The notes: generated from the letters alone by a model not told the origin. A stretch of DNA of 64,000 nt from Erysipelotrichales bacterium (GCA_910575705.1 CAJTFG010000001.1:683217-747216); one strand, 5' to 3'. Shown: positions 9,231 through 18,469, counted from the first letter of the stretch. Program-made: numbers and translations.

Positions 9231-10178
9231 ATGGAAGACGAAAGAAAAACGAAGGTAAGAGATATCATTGAATCTTTTCATTTTCGTCAGATATGCGGCG
9301 ATGATGCATCTTTAGACAGAGAGATCGTGATTGCGGATACCAATCGTCCCGGTCTGGAACTTGCCGGTTTCTTTGATTTCTCGCAAGTCAAACGACTCGT
9401 CATACTGGGAGATAAAGAAATTGCCTATATTCAGACGATGACCAAAGAGCGGCAGGAGAAATCTTTTGATTTCCTTACCGATGAGGCAACGCCTGCGATC
9501 ATCATTTCTAAGGGACATGATTGTCCGCCGATCTTGAAGCTGGTAGCCGAAAAGAAGAATTTTCCGATTTTCAGCAGTGGGTTCCCTACCTATCGGCTCA
9601 TTACGGATATTACGACATTCTTGGATGAAAAGCTTGCGCCCAGCAAATATATTCACGGCGGCTTGTTGTCGATATACGGCAAAGGCGTGCTGATCCGCGG
9701 GGAAAGCGGTATGGGAAAAAGCGAGATCGCTTTGGAACTCATCAAGCGCGGACATCTTTTAGTTGCCGATGACCGAGTAGATTGCTACCGCATTCATAAT
9801 AAGATCGTCGGCAAAGCGCCGGAGCTTTTGCAGGGAATGTTGGAAATACGCGGTATCGGGGTGATCAATGTATCCCGCATGTTTGGCGTAAGTTCTGTAT
9901 TATCGAAGGCGGAAGTGGATTTTGAAGTGCTGTTGGAACCTTGGAAACCGGATGCCGATTATGACCGCGTAGGGATCGAGGAAAAGAAGTACGATGCGAT
10001 TTTAGGCTTGGATGTGCCGAAGATCATCCTTCCGGTACGTGAAGGACGTTCTATGGCAGTGATCATCGAATCTGCGGTAACGAATTTCATGCTGAGTGAG
10101 ATGGGCATGGATAATGCGAAGGAATTTGAACAGCGGGTTTTGGATTATATTGAAAAGAATGCGCAGGAGGGGTTATGA
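9231..10178 (+). CDS. hprK: HPr kinase/phosphorylase
   Basis: The sensor enzyme that phosphorylates HPr on Ser46 when glycolytic intermediates are high and removes the phosphate when they are low, feeding CcpA catabolite control. At 315 residues it has the normal length. The P-loop GESGMGKSEIALELI lies near residue 158, followed by the LVADD segment and the signature region LEIRGIGVINV. It sits 2 bp after uvrA and overlaps lgt-ppaX by 4 bp, matching the hprK-lgt-ppaX operon of bacilli. The HPr-like protein at 31621 lacks Ser46, so its substrate must be encoded elsewhere. Confidence 0.97.
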   Translation: MEDERKTKVRDIIESFHFRQICGDDASLDREIVIADTNRPGLELAGFFDFSQVKRLVILGDKEIAYIQTMTKERQEKSFDFLTDEATPAIIISKGHDCPPILKLVAEKKNFPIFSSGFPTYRLITDITTFLDEKLAPSKYIHGGLLSIYGKGVLIRGESGMGKSEIALELIKRGHLLVADDRVDCYRIHNKIVGKAPELLQGMLEIRGIGVINVSRMFGVSSVLSKAEVDFEVLLEPWKPDADYDRVGIEEKKYDAILGLDVPKIILPVREGRSMAVIIESAVTNFMLSEMGMDNAKEFEQRVLDYIEKNAQEGL

Positions 10179-11656
10179 CATTATTTCCGGATGCAAAAAC
10201 AGTGATATCGTTTGATTTTTTAGGACTGAGCGTCACCTGGTATGCGGTATTTGTGCTGAGTGCGGCGTTCGTCTGTTATTATCTGTCGATCAGAACATTG
10301 AAAAAATGGGGTTATAAAACGGATATATTCGAAGATTTCTTCTTTTATATGCTGCCGATTTCCATCATCGGTGCCCGTATATGGTATGTGGTGTTTGAAT
10401 GGAACAATCAATATGCGGCGAATCCGATCTCTGCGCTATATATATGGAATGGCGGAATTGCTATTCACGGCGGTGTGATTGCGGCTTTTCTTTTCGGCCT
10501 TTGGTATTTTAAGGGAAAAGGTGTCAACGGTATTCGCATATGCGATGCGATCATGCCGAATCTTCTTATCGCGCAGGCGATCGGAAGATGGGGGAATTTT
10601 GTAAATCAGGAAGCTTACGGAGAGATCGTTTCAGAGAGTTTTTATGATGGCTTTCCTTCTTTTATCAAGGAACAGATGTTTATCGGAGGTCAGTACCGGC
10701 AGCCTACTTTTTTATTTGAAGGTATCGGTAATTTAATCGGGTTTGTGCTGATCGTATTCGTATATCGCAAATATGGAAGAAGGAAACGTGGAGATATGGC
10801 ACATGCCTATATAGCGTGGTATGGTCTTGTCCGCCTGATTGTGGAAGGCATGCGTACGGATTCTTTGATGCTTGGTGGTCTTCGTGTCGCTCAGTTGATT
10901 TCGATCATCGGTATCGTTATCGGTGTGCTTGGTATCCTCGGTGTGTGGGATCGTCTGTTTTCCAATTACTGGCTGTTTCATAAAGAAAAGCCGGTTGTGC
11001 TGTTTGATTTGGACGGGACGCTTTTGGATACGAAGGAACTTATTTTTGAAAGCTTTCGCTACGTGTTTAAAAATCATAAACCGGAATATACTTTAAGTGA
11101 ACAAGAATTGAATTCGTTTTTAGGGCCTACCTTAAAGCAGACGATGGAGCGTTATTTTGATCCTTCTTTGACAGAGGAACTGATTGAAGAATATCGCCGG
11201 CATAATCATGAGTATCATGATGCATATGTAAAGCCATTTGCGGGAGCGAAAGAGACGTTGGAGTACTTGAAGGAGCATGGATATCCTTTGGGTATTGTTT
11301 CCAATAAGAAAAAAGAGACGATCCAGCATGGTTTGGTTTCCTGCGGTTTGGATCCTTATTTTGATGTGATTGTCGATTGTGATGATGTGGATCAGCCGAA
11401 ACCGGATCCGCAGGGTCTTTTAAAAGCATGTGAATTGTTGTATCACGGGCATGATGATATGATTTACATAGGTGACAGTGTCAGCGATATCGAAGCGTGT
11501 AAGAATATGGCCGGATTTTCTATAGCGGCATGTTTTGATCCGGATCGGGAGGAAGCATTGAAAGAAGCGAAGCCTTGCCGATGCATTCATCAGCTTCAGG
11601 ATGTGATCGATATTGTAAAGGAGGATGCGGAATGGAGCGACAATACGATTTATTGA
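10175..11656 (+). CDS. lgt: Fusion: prolipoprotein diacylglyceryl transferase + HAD (PpaX-like) phosphatase
   Basis: One 493-residue frame carries two enzymes. Residues 1-265 are Lgt, an integral membrane enzyme that transfers diacylglycerol to the lipobox Cys of prelipoproteins. Its signature appears in GGIAIHGGV and IGRWGNFVNQEAYG. Residues 275-485 are a soluble HAD hydrolase with DLDGTLLDT (motif I), IVSNKKK (II/III region) and YIGDSVSDIEACK (IV). It resembles PpaX, the pyrophosphatase that removes PPi made by HprK. In Bacillus these are adjacent separate genes, hprK-lgt-ppaX; here no stop or restart lies between them. The start overlaps hprK by 4 bp and the end overlaps trxB by 25 bp. Confidence 0.93.
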   Translation: MTLFPDAKTVISFDFLGLSVTWYAVFVLSAAFVCYYLSIRTLKKWGYKTDIFEDFFFYMLPISIIGARIWYVVFEWNNQYAANPISALYIWNGGIAIHGGVIAAFLFGLWYFKGKGVNGIRICDAIMPNLLIAQAIGRWGNFVNQEAYGEIVSESFYDGFPSFIKEQMFIGGQYRQPTFLFEGIGNLIGFVLIVFVYRKYGRRKRGDMAHAYIAWYGLVRLIVEGMRTDSLMLGGLRVAQLISIIGIVIGVLGILGVWDRLFSNYWLFHKEKPVVLFDLDGTLLDTKELIFESFRYVFKNHKPEYTLSEQELNSFLGPTLKQTMERYFDPSLTEELIEEYRRHNHEYHDAYVKPFAGAKETLEYLKEHGYPLGIVSNKKKETIQHGLVSCGLDPYFDVIVDCDDVDQPKPDPQGLLKACELLYHGHDDMIYIGDSVSDIEACKNMAGFSIAACFDPDREEALKEAKPCRCIHQLQDVIDIVKEDAEWSDNTIY

Positions 11657-12552
11657 TTATCGGAGCAGGGCCGGCAGGCATGTCCGCCGCGATCTATGGC
11701 TCTCGTGCAGGGTTGAAAACAGCCATGCTGGAAATGGGAGCACCGGGAGGAAAGCTGGTAAAAACATCGGAGATCAGTAACTGGCCGGGTATTATCGAAA
11801 CGGATGGCGCTAAGCTTGCCTATGATATGTTTCAGCATTCTACCAACTTCGGAGCGGAGTTTTTATATGGAAGCGTCGTAAAGATCGAAGACGGAGAATG
11901 GAAAACAGTCGTTTGCGATGACGGAAGCAGCTATGAAGCAAAGGCGGTTATCGTTGCGACGGGAACGAATGAACGGCAGATGAATATTCCCGGAGAGGCG
12001 GAAAATATCGGTCGTGGCGTATCGTATTGTGCGGTATGTGACGGTGCGTTTTTCAAACATCAGGAAGTATGTGTGATCGGCGGCGGAAATTCGGCGCTGG
12101 AAGAAGCGAAATATCTGACACAGTTTGCGGATAATGTGCATATCATTATTCGCCGTGATGTGTTCCGTGCCGATGAGATCATTCAGAAAAGCATAGAGAA
12201 TGAGGAAAAGATACATGTTATCCGTAATAGCATACCGATCGAGGTAAAGGATGACGGTATGCGGGTAACGGGTCTAGTCATTCAGAATGTGCATACAAAG
12301 GAAACGCAGGAGATCGCTGCGCATGGTATTTTTCCGTATATCGGTTTAGATCCGGCAACGTCGTTTTTAAAGGGATTGGACGTGCTTGATGAGTACGGAT
12401 ATATGCTGGTAGATGAAAACTGTGAAACACGTGTGAAAGGCCTGTATGGGGCCGGAGACGTCATTGCGAAGAGACTGCGGCAGGTCGTAACGGCAACAAG
12501 CGACGGAGCGATTGCGGCACAGCACGCCTTTCATGAGATAAAGGGAATTTAA
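11632..12552 (+). CDS. trxB: Thioredoxin-disulfide reductase
   Basis: An NADPH-dependent flavoenzyme that reduces thioredoxin. About 306 residues, with an FAD-binding GAGPAGM near residue 11, the redox-active CAVCDG near 134, the NADPH-binding GGGNSALEEA just after it, and a C-terminal GAGDV FAD motif. ATG 11632 is chosen because AAAGGAGG precedes it by 6-13 bp; it overlaps the end of the lgt-ppaX gene. It is the last gene of the uvrA-hprK-lgt-trxB run. Confidence 0.97.
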   Translation: MERQYDLLIIGAGPAGMSAAIYGSRAGLKTAMLEMGAPGGKLVKTSEISNWPGIIETDGAKLAYDMFQHSTNFGAEFLYGSVVKIEDGEWKTVVCDDGSSYEAKAVIVATGTNERQMNIPGEAENIGRGVSYCAVCDGAFFKHQEVCVIGGGNSALEEAKYLTQFADNVHIIIRRDVFRADEIIQKSIENEEKIHVIRNSIPIEVKDDGMRVTGLVIQNVHTKETQEIAAHGIFPYIGLDPATSFLKGLDVLDEYGYMLVDENCETRVKGLYGAGDVIAKRLRQVVTATSDGAIAAQHAFHEIKGI

Positions 12553-12616
12553 TAATAAAAGGGTCATTTCAATCGCAGGAATAACTCTTTTAAAATTTTA
12601 GATGATCGAAGAGATA

Positions 12617-12645
12617 TTGTTTTTTGTTTGATGACCTAGTATAAG
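12617..12645 (+). promoter_or_regulatory. Promoter for the 12652-12733 small RNA
   Basis: TTGTTT at 12617-12622 and TATAAG at 12640-12645 are separated by exactly 17 bp, placing the start near 12652. Confidence 0.5.
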
Positions 12646-12651
12646 GAAGTC

Positions 12652-12733
12652 GTGAGTTTTTGAAAGGAGCCTCTTTATGGCAATTAGACCTCCTAATTTA
12701 AAAGGGATGAGCTGCAGCTCATCCCTTTTCCGA
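12652..12733 (+). ncRNA. Candidate small RNA with an anti-Shine-Dalgarno stretch
   Basis: A short transcription unit between trxB and a convergent MATE gene. It has its own promoter, GGAG near 12667, a single-stranded-looking GACCTCCTAATTT (about 12687-12699), and a perfect 30-bp palindromic terminator at 12700-12729 ending in TTTT. CCTCC can pair with mRNA ribosome sites, as in streptococcal csRNAs, or fold back on the RNA's own GGAG. A 23-codon ORF (ATG 12677, TAG near 12748) begins behind AAAGGAG, so a small peptide mRNA is an alternative. Part of the ORF runs through the terminator stem, which favours the RNA reading. Confidence 0.5.
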
Positions 12734-12825
12734 TCTTATATCGGTTAGCAATTAGTAAGCAAAGTATATAGTGTAAAAGACATTTATACAAGTAATTTAT
12801 GAAATATATAAAACAGGATTAGATT

Positions 12826-14199
12826 TTATGCATCTACGGTATTCGTTAGATTTACAGTCCAGCTTCCGGAGCGGTAGCGGCGCATACCGATGAAGATGCG
12901 GACGATCTGTTCTATTTGGATGATCAAAAATACAAGTGCGATATTCGTCATCTGCATGACGTGGACGAGGAAGAATGCCAAGGGCAGACCGACAAGCCAC
13001 ATGATACCGCTGTCCAGAAATGAGAGCATTTTACTGTCACCGCCTGCACGCAATGTAGAAAATATGATAACGATAAACAAACGCAGGCTGATCTTAATAG
13101 AGAAAACTTGCACAATGGTAACTGCCAGCGCTATAACGGCATCATCCTGCAAAGCAAATACAGCAACCATCGGATAGGCAAACAGATGAATGATAATGAT
13201 GGAGAGAACGGCGAGCATACATGCCATGCCGACAAAGTAATCACCTTGTTCTTTGGCTTTCTGCACATCGCCGCTCCCTAAGGTATTGCCGATGATAGCA
13301 GCTGTTGCATTGCTGATGCCCATAACGACGAAAAAGAAAACATCTGATATCTTCTGTCCGACATAGTAGGCTTCCATAGAATGAGAACCGAGAGAGCCGA
13401 AGGCCTTGATGAATAAGGTCGTGCCAAAACCGAACATCAGTTCGTTTATGATCAATGGAGATATCCGGTGCAGGATCTGTTTCAGGAACATAGGATCAAA
13501 GGAAAACATTTCGGTCCATGTTCCTATAAACGGCTGATGGGTAGAATAGGCATAGAAGATATGGATCAAAAGAGCAAGGGATTGTGCGATGAGCGTACCT
13601 AATGCCGCACCTTGAATACCTAATTCAGGAAAAGGACCGATGCCGAAGATAAACAGGTAATTCATGATACAGTTGGCAAGCATAGCGAAAACGGAAATGA
13701 TCAACGGGATAAGTGTTTTATGGATGCTGCGGTAAACATAGCTGAAAGCAAACGTCAGAGAGCTTGGCAGATAAGAAAGCATGGCGATCTGCAAATAGAT
13801 GAGACCGCTGTCGACAATCCGGGCATCCGGCATATAGAAATGCAGGATGGAAGAACCGAAGAAAAGCGCCAACAGCATCCAGAACAATCCATTGATAAAT
13901 GCAAGTACAAGACTGAGACCGAAAGTCCTTTTTAGATTGCGGTCATCTTGTGCTCCGTAAAACTGTGCCGCAAAGATACCGGTACCGCCGATGGCTCCAT
14001 AGGCGACGTCACTACATAGGACATCGATCTGTGCCGCAGTCCCTACAGTGGTTACTTCGCCGATCCAGGATACCATGAGAGAATCTACGATCCCCATACA
14101 GCTGCCGAGCAACTGCTGCATAGCGAGAGGAACGGCAATCTTGGAAGCCTGCACATAGAAATTTTTCGGCCCTCGATAGCGCCGCAAATATCTTTTCAT
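12826..14199 (-). CDS. MATE-family multidrug/toxin exporter
   Basis: A 457-residue, 12-membrane-segment exporter of the NorM/DinF-type MATE family, which expels drugs or metabolites by cation antiport. MATE hallmarks are the N-terminal IAVPLAMQQLLGSCMGIVD segment and IFAAQFYGAQDDRNLKRTF, a repeat of the AQ-x-GA motif. It reads opposite to trxB and rapZ. The start follows AGGGGTG about 8 bp upstream. Substrate cannot be told. A second intact MATE (30225) and a decayed one (22671) are in the same window. Confidence 0.9.
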   Translation of the reverse strand: MKRYLRRYRGPKNFYVQASKIAVPLAMQQLLGSCMGIVDSLMVSWIGEVTTVGTAAQIDVLCSDVAYGAIGGTGIFAAQFYGAQDDRNLKRTFGLSLVLAFINGLFWMLLALFFGSSILHFYMPDARIVDSGLIYLQIAMLSYLPSSLTFAFSYVYRSIHKTLIPLIISVFAMLANCIMNYLFIFGIGPFPELGIQGAALGTLIAQSLALLIHIFYAYSTHQPFIGTWTEMFSFDPMFLKQILHRISPLIINELMFGFGTTLFIKAFGSLGSHSMEAYYVGQKISDVFFFVVMGISNATAAIIGNTLGSGDVQKAKEQGDYFVGMACMLAVLSIIIIHLFAYPMVAVFALQDDAVIALAVTIVQVFSIKISLRLFIVIIFSTLRAGGDSKMLSFLDSGIMWLVGLPLAFFLVHVMQMTNIALVFLIIQIEQIVRIFIGMRRYRSGSWTVNLTNTVDA

Positions 14200-14339
14200 T
14201 TCTTCACACCCCTTTCCTCTGTTGCGATAGTAAAATTATAGTACTTTTATAAGGTTTGTAAATATGCTTACATCAATTTATGGGATGCTGCATCGGATGT
14301 GGTAATATATTATAATAAAAGAAAAAAGGAGGTCGTTTT

Positions 14340-14759
14340 ATGGAGATTGTACAAGGTGAAAAGCGGATAGAAGTGAATATTGATTCCTATGAGTTTCCAT
14401 ATGATGAAAAAGGAATGAAGGATGATAATAACTGGTTGAATGTAAAGGTGTTTTGGGAAGATGAGGTCGTACGGAAAGAGGGGATCGTCCCATGTCTTTT
14501 GACAGAAGAGCTGAAGGAGATAACGGAAGATATCGAAGACTTTCTTACAAATGGCGAAGAGAGCTATGCTTCGGATCTGCGAGAGAAAAATCTCGTCATT
14601 AAAATGAAAACGTATCAAGAGGATATCGCTTTTTATATATCTTTTTTATTTAAAAATGAGAATGAGCCTTATGTGCTTGTCAAGCAGATGAAAAAAGAGG
14701 AAATAACGGAAATATTGCATGACCTGAAACAGCAGATGTATAAATTTCCCATTCGGTAA
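14340..14759 (+). CDS. Hypothetical acidic protein, WapI-immunity-like
   Basis: A 139-residue soluble acidic protein with no signal peptide or membrane segment. The opening (I-x-V-NIDSYEFPYDEKGMKDDNNWLNV) resembles small WapI/YxxG-type immunity proteins, which begin with a strand followed by DDANWLNV. That resemblance is from memory and weak. It has a clear ribosome site (AAAGGAGG) and a TATAAT box about 35 bp upstream. No toxin gene lies next to it, so an orphan immunity or housekeeping role is open. Confidence 0.6.
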   Translation: MEIVQGEKRIEVNIDSYEFPYDEKGMKDDNNWLNVKVFWEDEVVRKEGIVPCLLTEELKEITEDIEDFLTNGEESYASDLREKNLVIKMKTYQEDIAFYISFLFKNENEPYVLVKQMKKEEITEILHDLKQQMYKFPIR

Positions 14760-14819
14760 ACAAGTTAATGATAGTATGATGCGGACAGCTGTGGTAAAAT
14801 AATGCAAGAGGTGGTATAT

Positions 14820-15674
14820 GTGAGCGAACAAAATGTATTATTGATAACCGGTATGTCCGGCGCAGGAAAGACGACGGCAATGGCGATTTTGGAAGATATG
14901 GGCTATCACTGTATCGATCAATTTCCCGTTCAGCTGCTGTCATCGTTAGGGAAGCTCATCAATTCTCAGACCGATTCCCGTTATTCTCGTTTGGCGCTTG
15001 CGACAACTGCCCTGGATTATCCGAAGTTCCTTAATTATTTTGAGAATATCGGCTGCAATGTGCGCGTCATCTTTCTGGATGCATCTAATGAGAAGCTGTT
15101 GCTTCGCTATAAATTTACAAGAAGGCATCATCCGATGATGATCGATGGCAAAGCCAATACGTTGGAAGAGGCGATCGAAGTAGAACGTGATATGTTTGAC
15201 AGTCTGAATGAGAGGGCGGTTCTTCATATCGATACGACGAAGCTTTCGCAGCAGGAATTGAAGACGATCTTATTGGAAAAGTTTTCTTTAGTGAATAAAC
15301 CGGTTTTTTCGATTTCCTTTGTTTCCTTCGGATTTAAGCACGGAGTTCCGTTAGATGCGGATTTCATCTTTGATGTGCGCTATCTGCCGAATCCTTATTA
15401 TGTGAGCGAATTAAAGGAAAAGACCGGTGATGATGCTGAAGTTTATGAATATGTAATGAAGTTTGATGAAACGAAGGAATTGCTGAAAAACCTCCAGCAG
15501 TTTTTGGATTTTGTGTTCCGTCAATATAAGATAGAAGGGAAGAGCCATGTAACGGTATGCGTGGGATGTACGGGAGGACATCACCGCAGCGTTTCGGTTA
15601 CCAATTGGCTGTATGATTATTATAAAAGCCAGTATTATTGTTTTAAATCACATCGCGATAAGAAAGTGAGATAA
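14820..15674 (+). CDS. rapZ: RNase adapter protein RapZ (YvcJ)
   Basis: A nucleotide-binding protein that in other bacteria controls amino-sugar synthesis or binds UDP-GlcNAc-type ligands. The P-loop GMSGAGKTT lies near residue 11, and the C-terminal half has the conserved CVGCTGGHHRSV motif. GTG 14820 is chosen as start because AGAGGTGG lies 6-13 bp upstream; the in-frame ATG at 14802 has no ribosome site and is preceded by a -10-like TAAAAT. The stop shares a base with the yvcK start, giving the conserved rapZ-yvcK-whiA operon. Confidence 0.95.
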   Translation: MSEQNVLLITGMSGAGKTTAMAILEDMGYHCIDQFPVQLLSSLGKLINSQTDSRYSRLALATTALDYPKFLNYFENIGCNVRVIFLDASNEKLLLRYKFTRRHHPMMIDGKANTLEEAIEVERDMFDSLNERAVLHIDTTKLSQQELKTILLEKFSLVNKPVFSISFVSFGFKHGVPLDADFIFDVRYLPNPYYVSELKEKTGDDAEVYEYVMKFDETKELLKNLQQFLDFVFRQYKIEGKSHVTVCVGCTGGHHRSVSVTNWLYDYYKSQYYCFKSHRDKKVR

Positions 15675-16618
15675 TGTTTATGAAACATGTTGTCGTAATC
15701 GGCGGAGGTCATGGACTAGCGGTGATATTGCGAGGGATCAAGCACCTTGCGGATATCAAGCTGTCCGCCATCGTTACCGTTGCGGATGATGGTGGCAGTA
15801 CCGGGCGTCTTCGCCAGCAGTATCAGATTCCGGCTATGGGCGATATCCGCAATGTCATGTGTGCGATGGCAGAGTCGGAAACCTTGTTGTCATCTTTGAT
15901 GAACTATCGCTTTGAAGGCGATGAGGGAGATGTGGCGGGACATAATCTGGGCAATTTGATTTTGACTGCGCTGTCACAAAGCTGCGGCAGTTTTATGGAT
16001 GCGATCCAGACCTTTTCAAAAGTATTGAAGGTCAAGGGAGATATCATTCCTTCTACAACGGATATCATCACGCTATATGCGGTTATGGAAGATGGGACGA
16101 TCGTTCGCGGAGAAAGCAATATACCGACCATAGATAATCATATTCGTCATGTATTTTATGATCGTCCGATCAATGCATCGCGGCAGGCGATCAAAGCCAT
16201 TCATGACGCAGATTATATCATCTATGGCATCGGCAGTTTGTATACGAGTATCATGCCGAATCTGATCATTGAGGAAATTCGGGAAGAACTGCGCCGCTGT
16301 CATGCGAAAAAGGTCTACTTTTGCAATGCGATGACCCAACCGGGAGAAACGGATAATTACACTTTGGAAGAGCATGTACATGCGATTTGTGAGCATACGT
16401 TTCCTCATGCGGTGGATATCGTAGTTACGCATGATAATACCATTCATACCGATGTGCTGGATCATTATATGCGGGAAGGCAGTAAAGAGGTAAGAGCAGT
16501 TTTAAAAGAGCATTCTTACGAGCTGATGAAAAGGGATATACTGAAGTTTGAGGATGGACTTATACGTCATGATTCCAATAAGATTCGTGATGTTGTCGAT
16601 GAGATATTGAGGATGTAA
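15674..16618 (+). CDS. yvcK: Gluconeogenesis factor YvcK (CofD-like)
   Basis: A cytosolic CofD-like UDP-sugar-binding protein needed in bacilli for growth on gluconeogenic carbon and for cell-wall synthesis. It begins VVVIGGGHGLAVIL, a glycine-rich nucleotide-binding loop, and carries TVADDGGSTGRLR near residue 38 and a GHNLGNL segment, all family hallmarks. 314 residues is normal. Its start overlaps the rapZ stop and whiA follows after 4 bp. ATG 15680 is an alternative start 2 codons in. Confidence 0.95.
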   Translation: MFMKHVVVIGGGHGLAVILRGIKHLADIKLSAIVTVADDGGSTGRLRQQYQIPAMGDIRNVMCAMAESETLLSSLMNYRFEGDEGDVAGHNLGNLILTALSQSCGSFMDAIQTFSKVLKVKGDIIPSTTDIITLYAVMEDGTIVRGESNIPTIDNHIRHVFYDRPINASRQAIKAIHDADYIIYGIGSLYTSIMPNLIIEEIREELRRCHAKKVYFCNAMTQPGETDNYTLEEHVHAICEHTFPHAVDIVVTHDNTIHTDVLDHYMREGSKEVRAVLKEHSYELMKRDILKFEDGLIRHDSNKIRDVVDEILRM

Positions 16619-16622
16619 TACG

Positions 16623-17561
16623 ATGTCATTTACTACAGATATAAAGGCGGAGATATGCGCGAATGAGCTGCATGACTGCTGCCGCAAAGCAGAAGCGGCA
16701 GCGCTTGTGCAGATGTGTTCCACATGGAATTTCACTTCGGAAGGGATGCATCTGAAAATACAGACGGAAAATGCCAATACGGCGAAACGCATATGGAAGC
16801 TATTAAGAGAGATGTTTCATGTCGATGCGCAGCTTTCGGTGCTTCGTAAGATGAAACTGAAAAAAAACAATATTTATGTAATACGCGTCAGCGGACGCGT
16901 TTCCGATATTTTGCACGAACTGGAGATCTTTACCGATAAAGGGCTGCAAACGCATCCCAGCGGCAAGATGGTACGTAAAGAATGCTGTGCCAGAGCGTAT
17001 TTGGCAGGGGCGTTTCTGGCGGGAGGCTCTATCAATTCACCGCAGAAAAGCAATTATCATCTGGAGATCGCAGCGGATCAGAAGGAACATGCGCAGTTCA
17101 TATGTCATCTGATGCAGCGGTTTGATCTTCCGGCCAAGTGTATCCGCCGTCGAAACAAGGAAGTAGTCTACTTGAAGGCCAGTGACAAGATCTCGGATTT
17201 TTTGCGCTGTGTCGGTGCGAGCGATGCTTTGTTCGCTTTTGAGGATATGCGCATTCAAAGAGATTTCATGAATTCTTTGACTCGTCTGGATAATTGCGAA
17301 CTGGCAAATGAAATGAAGAGTATCTCCGCAGCGAAGAAACAGCTGGAGGATATCGACTGGATCGATAATTATCAGGGATTGGATGCTTTGCCGCAGAAAT
17401 TGCAAAGCGTAGCTTTTTTGCGAAGAGATCATCCGGAAGCGAGTTTGAATGAGCTGTGCGATGCGTATTATCAGAAATATCAGGAAGCGATATCTAAATC
17501 GGGGATGAAACATCGTCTGTCGAAGATCAAAGAGCTGGCAAATCAATATCGAAGTGAATAA
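16623..17561 (+). CDS. whiA: DNA-binding protein WhiA
   Basis: WhiA joins a LAGLIDADG-like domain (AYLAGAFLAGGSI near residue 125) to a C-terminal helix-turn-helix (AFLRRDHPEASLNELCDAYYQK) that binds DNA. In Firmicutes it influences cell division and chromosome segregation. 312 residues, 4 bp after yvcK, completing the conserved trio. Confidence 0.95.
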   Translation: MSFTTDIKAEICANELHDCCRKAEAAALVQMCSTWNFTSEGMHLKIQTENANTAKRIWKLLREMFHVDAQLSVLRKMKLKKNNIYVIRVSGRVSDILHELEIFTDKGLQTHPSGKMVRKECCARAYLAGAFLAGGSINSPQKSNYHLEIAADQKEHAQFICHLMQRFDLPAKCIRRRNKEVVYLKASDKISDFLRCVGASDALFAFEDMRIQRDFMNSLTRLDNCELANEMKSISAAKKQLEDIDWIDNYQGLDALPQKLQSVAFLRRDHPEASLNELCDAYYQKYQEAISKSGMKHRLSKIKELANQYRSE

Positions 17562-17598
17562 ACAAAAGCAAAAGGCGCACAATAGAAATGGTGATGTT

Positions 17599-18135
17599 AT
17601 GAAACTGTTAGCCATACTCTATGCTGCGCTTTTTCCTTTTCTGCATGAAACGGTGTATACGGCTACCCTGACTTCTTGTGAGCCGGGGAAGATCGTTATC
17701 AATTCACAAGGGGAAGATATGATCGTTTCCTTATTTAATTTGAATATCATCAGTGAAAAGGGGTGGACGCGCACATGTACGATGTTGGAAGACGCAAAGG
17801 AAATCACATTCGAGATCGATTCCACATCGAAGATCGATGAACCGGTCCCGGTGTATCTCTTTGCGGATGGCAAGTTTATTCAGGAAGAGATCATTCGCAA
17901 TGCGGAAGGATACAGCATTATCCATAATCCGGAATATAAATATCAGAAGCGTTTGGAAAAGTTAACGCAGACGTCTGCCGCTATGGCTGTTCCTCATGAT
18001 GACGTTGAAACAGAGCATAGCCGTTCCTATGGTTTTATCTATCTCGTCGTCTTTATCGCCCTTTGGTTGGTATTGTATTATCAGCTTTTTTATAAAGGGC
18101 GTCATTCGAAGAAAAAGACGGTTGCTCATTCATAA
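17599..18135 (+). CDS. Membrane-anchored staphylococcal-nuclease-like protein, probably inactive
   Basis: A 178-residue protein with an N-terminal hydrophobic signal segment (residues 1-20), an extracytoplasmic domain (25-115) and a C-terminal membrane segment (about 148-167) followed by a basic tail. The domain follows the SNase OB-fold pattern (CEPGKIVIN, VSLFNLNI, DEPVPVYLFADGKFIQEEIIRNAEGY), but the catalytic arginines expected near these positions are not visible. The role is unknown; a non-catalytic envelope protein is likely. ATG 17599 gives a clean signal peptide; an in-frame GTG at 17554 overlaps whiA and would spoil it. Confidence 0.65.
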   Translation: MKLLAILYAALFPFLHETVYTATLTSCEPGKIVINSQGEDMIVSLFNLNIISEKGWTRTCTMLEDAKEITFEIDSTSKIDEPVPVYLFADGKFIQEEIIRNAEGYSIIHNPEYKYQKRLEKLTQTSAAMAVPHDDVETEHSRSYGFIYLVVFIALWLVLYYQLFYKGRHSKKKTVAHS

Positions 18136-18205
18136 GTCTACTTTCTTTCTGTATGAAAACATGGTATGATATATTCCACAGAGCATAGTGAAAGAGAGGT
18201 AGTCT

Positions 18206-18469
18206 ATGGAAAGTATCTTGTCCATTTTCATCATGGTTCTTCTGTTTTTTGTCGTGATTTATATCCTTCCATACCTGCTGATCGTTCTGATACCTTTGTA
18301 TCTCATATATTCGATCTATGCTGTCCATCGCCGCCGCAAGATGATGGATGAACAGCAGCAGTATTATCAGGATTATCAAAGACAACAGAATGACCGACCG
18401 TATACTTCTTCGAAAAAGGCATCGGATGATGTCATTGACGTAGAATATACGGAAACGGAAGAAAAGTAG
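18206..18469 (+). CDS. Small membrane protein
   Basis: 87 residues: a hydrophobic N-terminal half with one or two membrane segments (about 4-43), then a basic turn HRRRK and a polar Gln/Asp-rich cytosolic tail ending in acidic residues. GAGAGGTAG precedes the ATG by 6-14 bp. No family is recognised. It sits just upstream of a GNAT gene with an 11-bp gap. Confidence 0.7.
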   Translation: MESILSIFIMVLLFFVVIYILPYLLIVLIPLYLIYSIYAVHRRRKMMDEQQQYYQDYQRQQNDRPYTSSKKASDDVIDVEYTETEEK

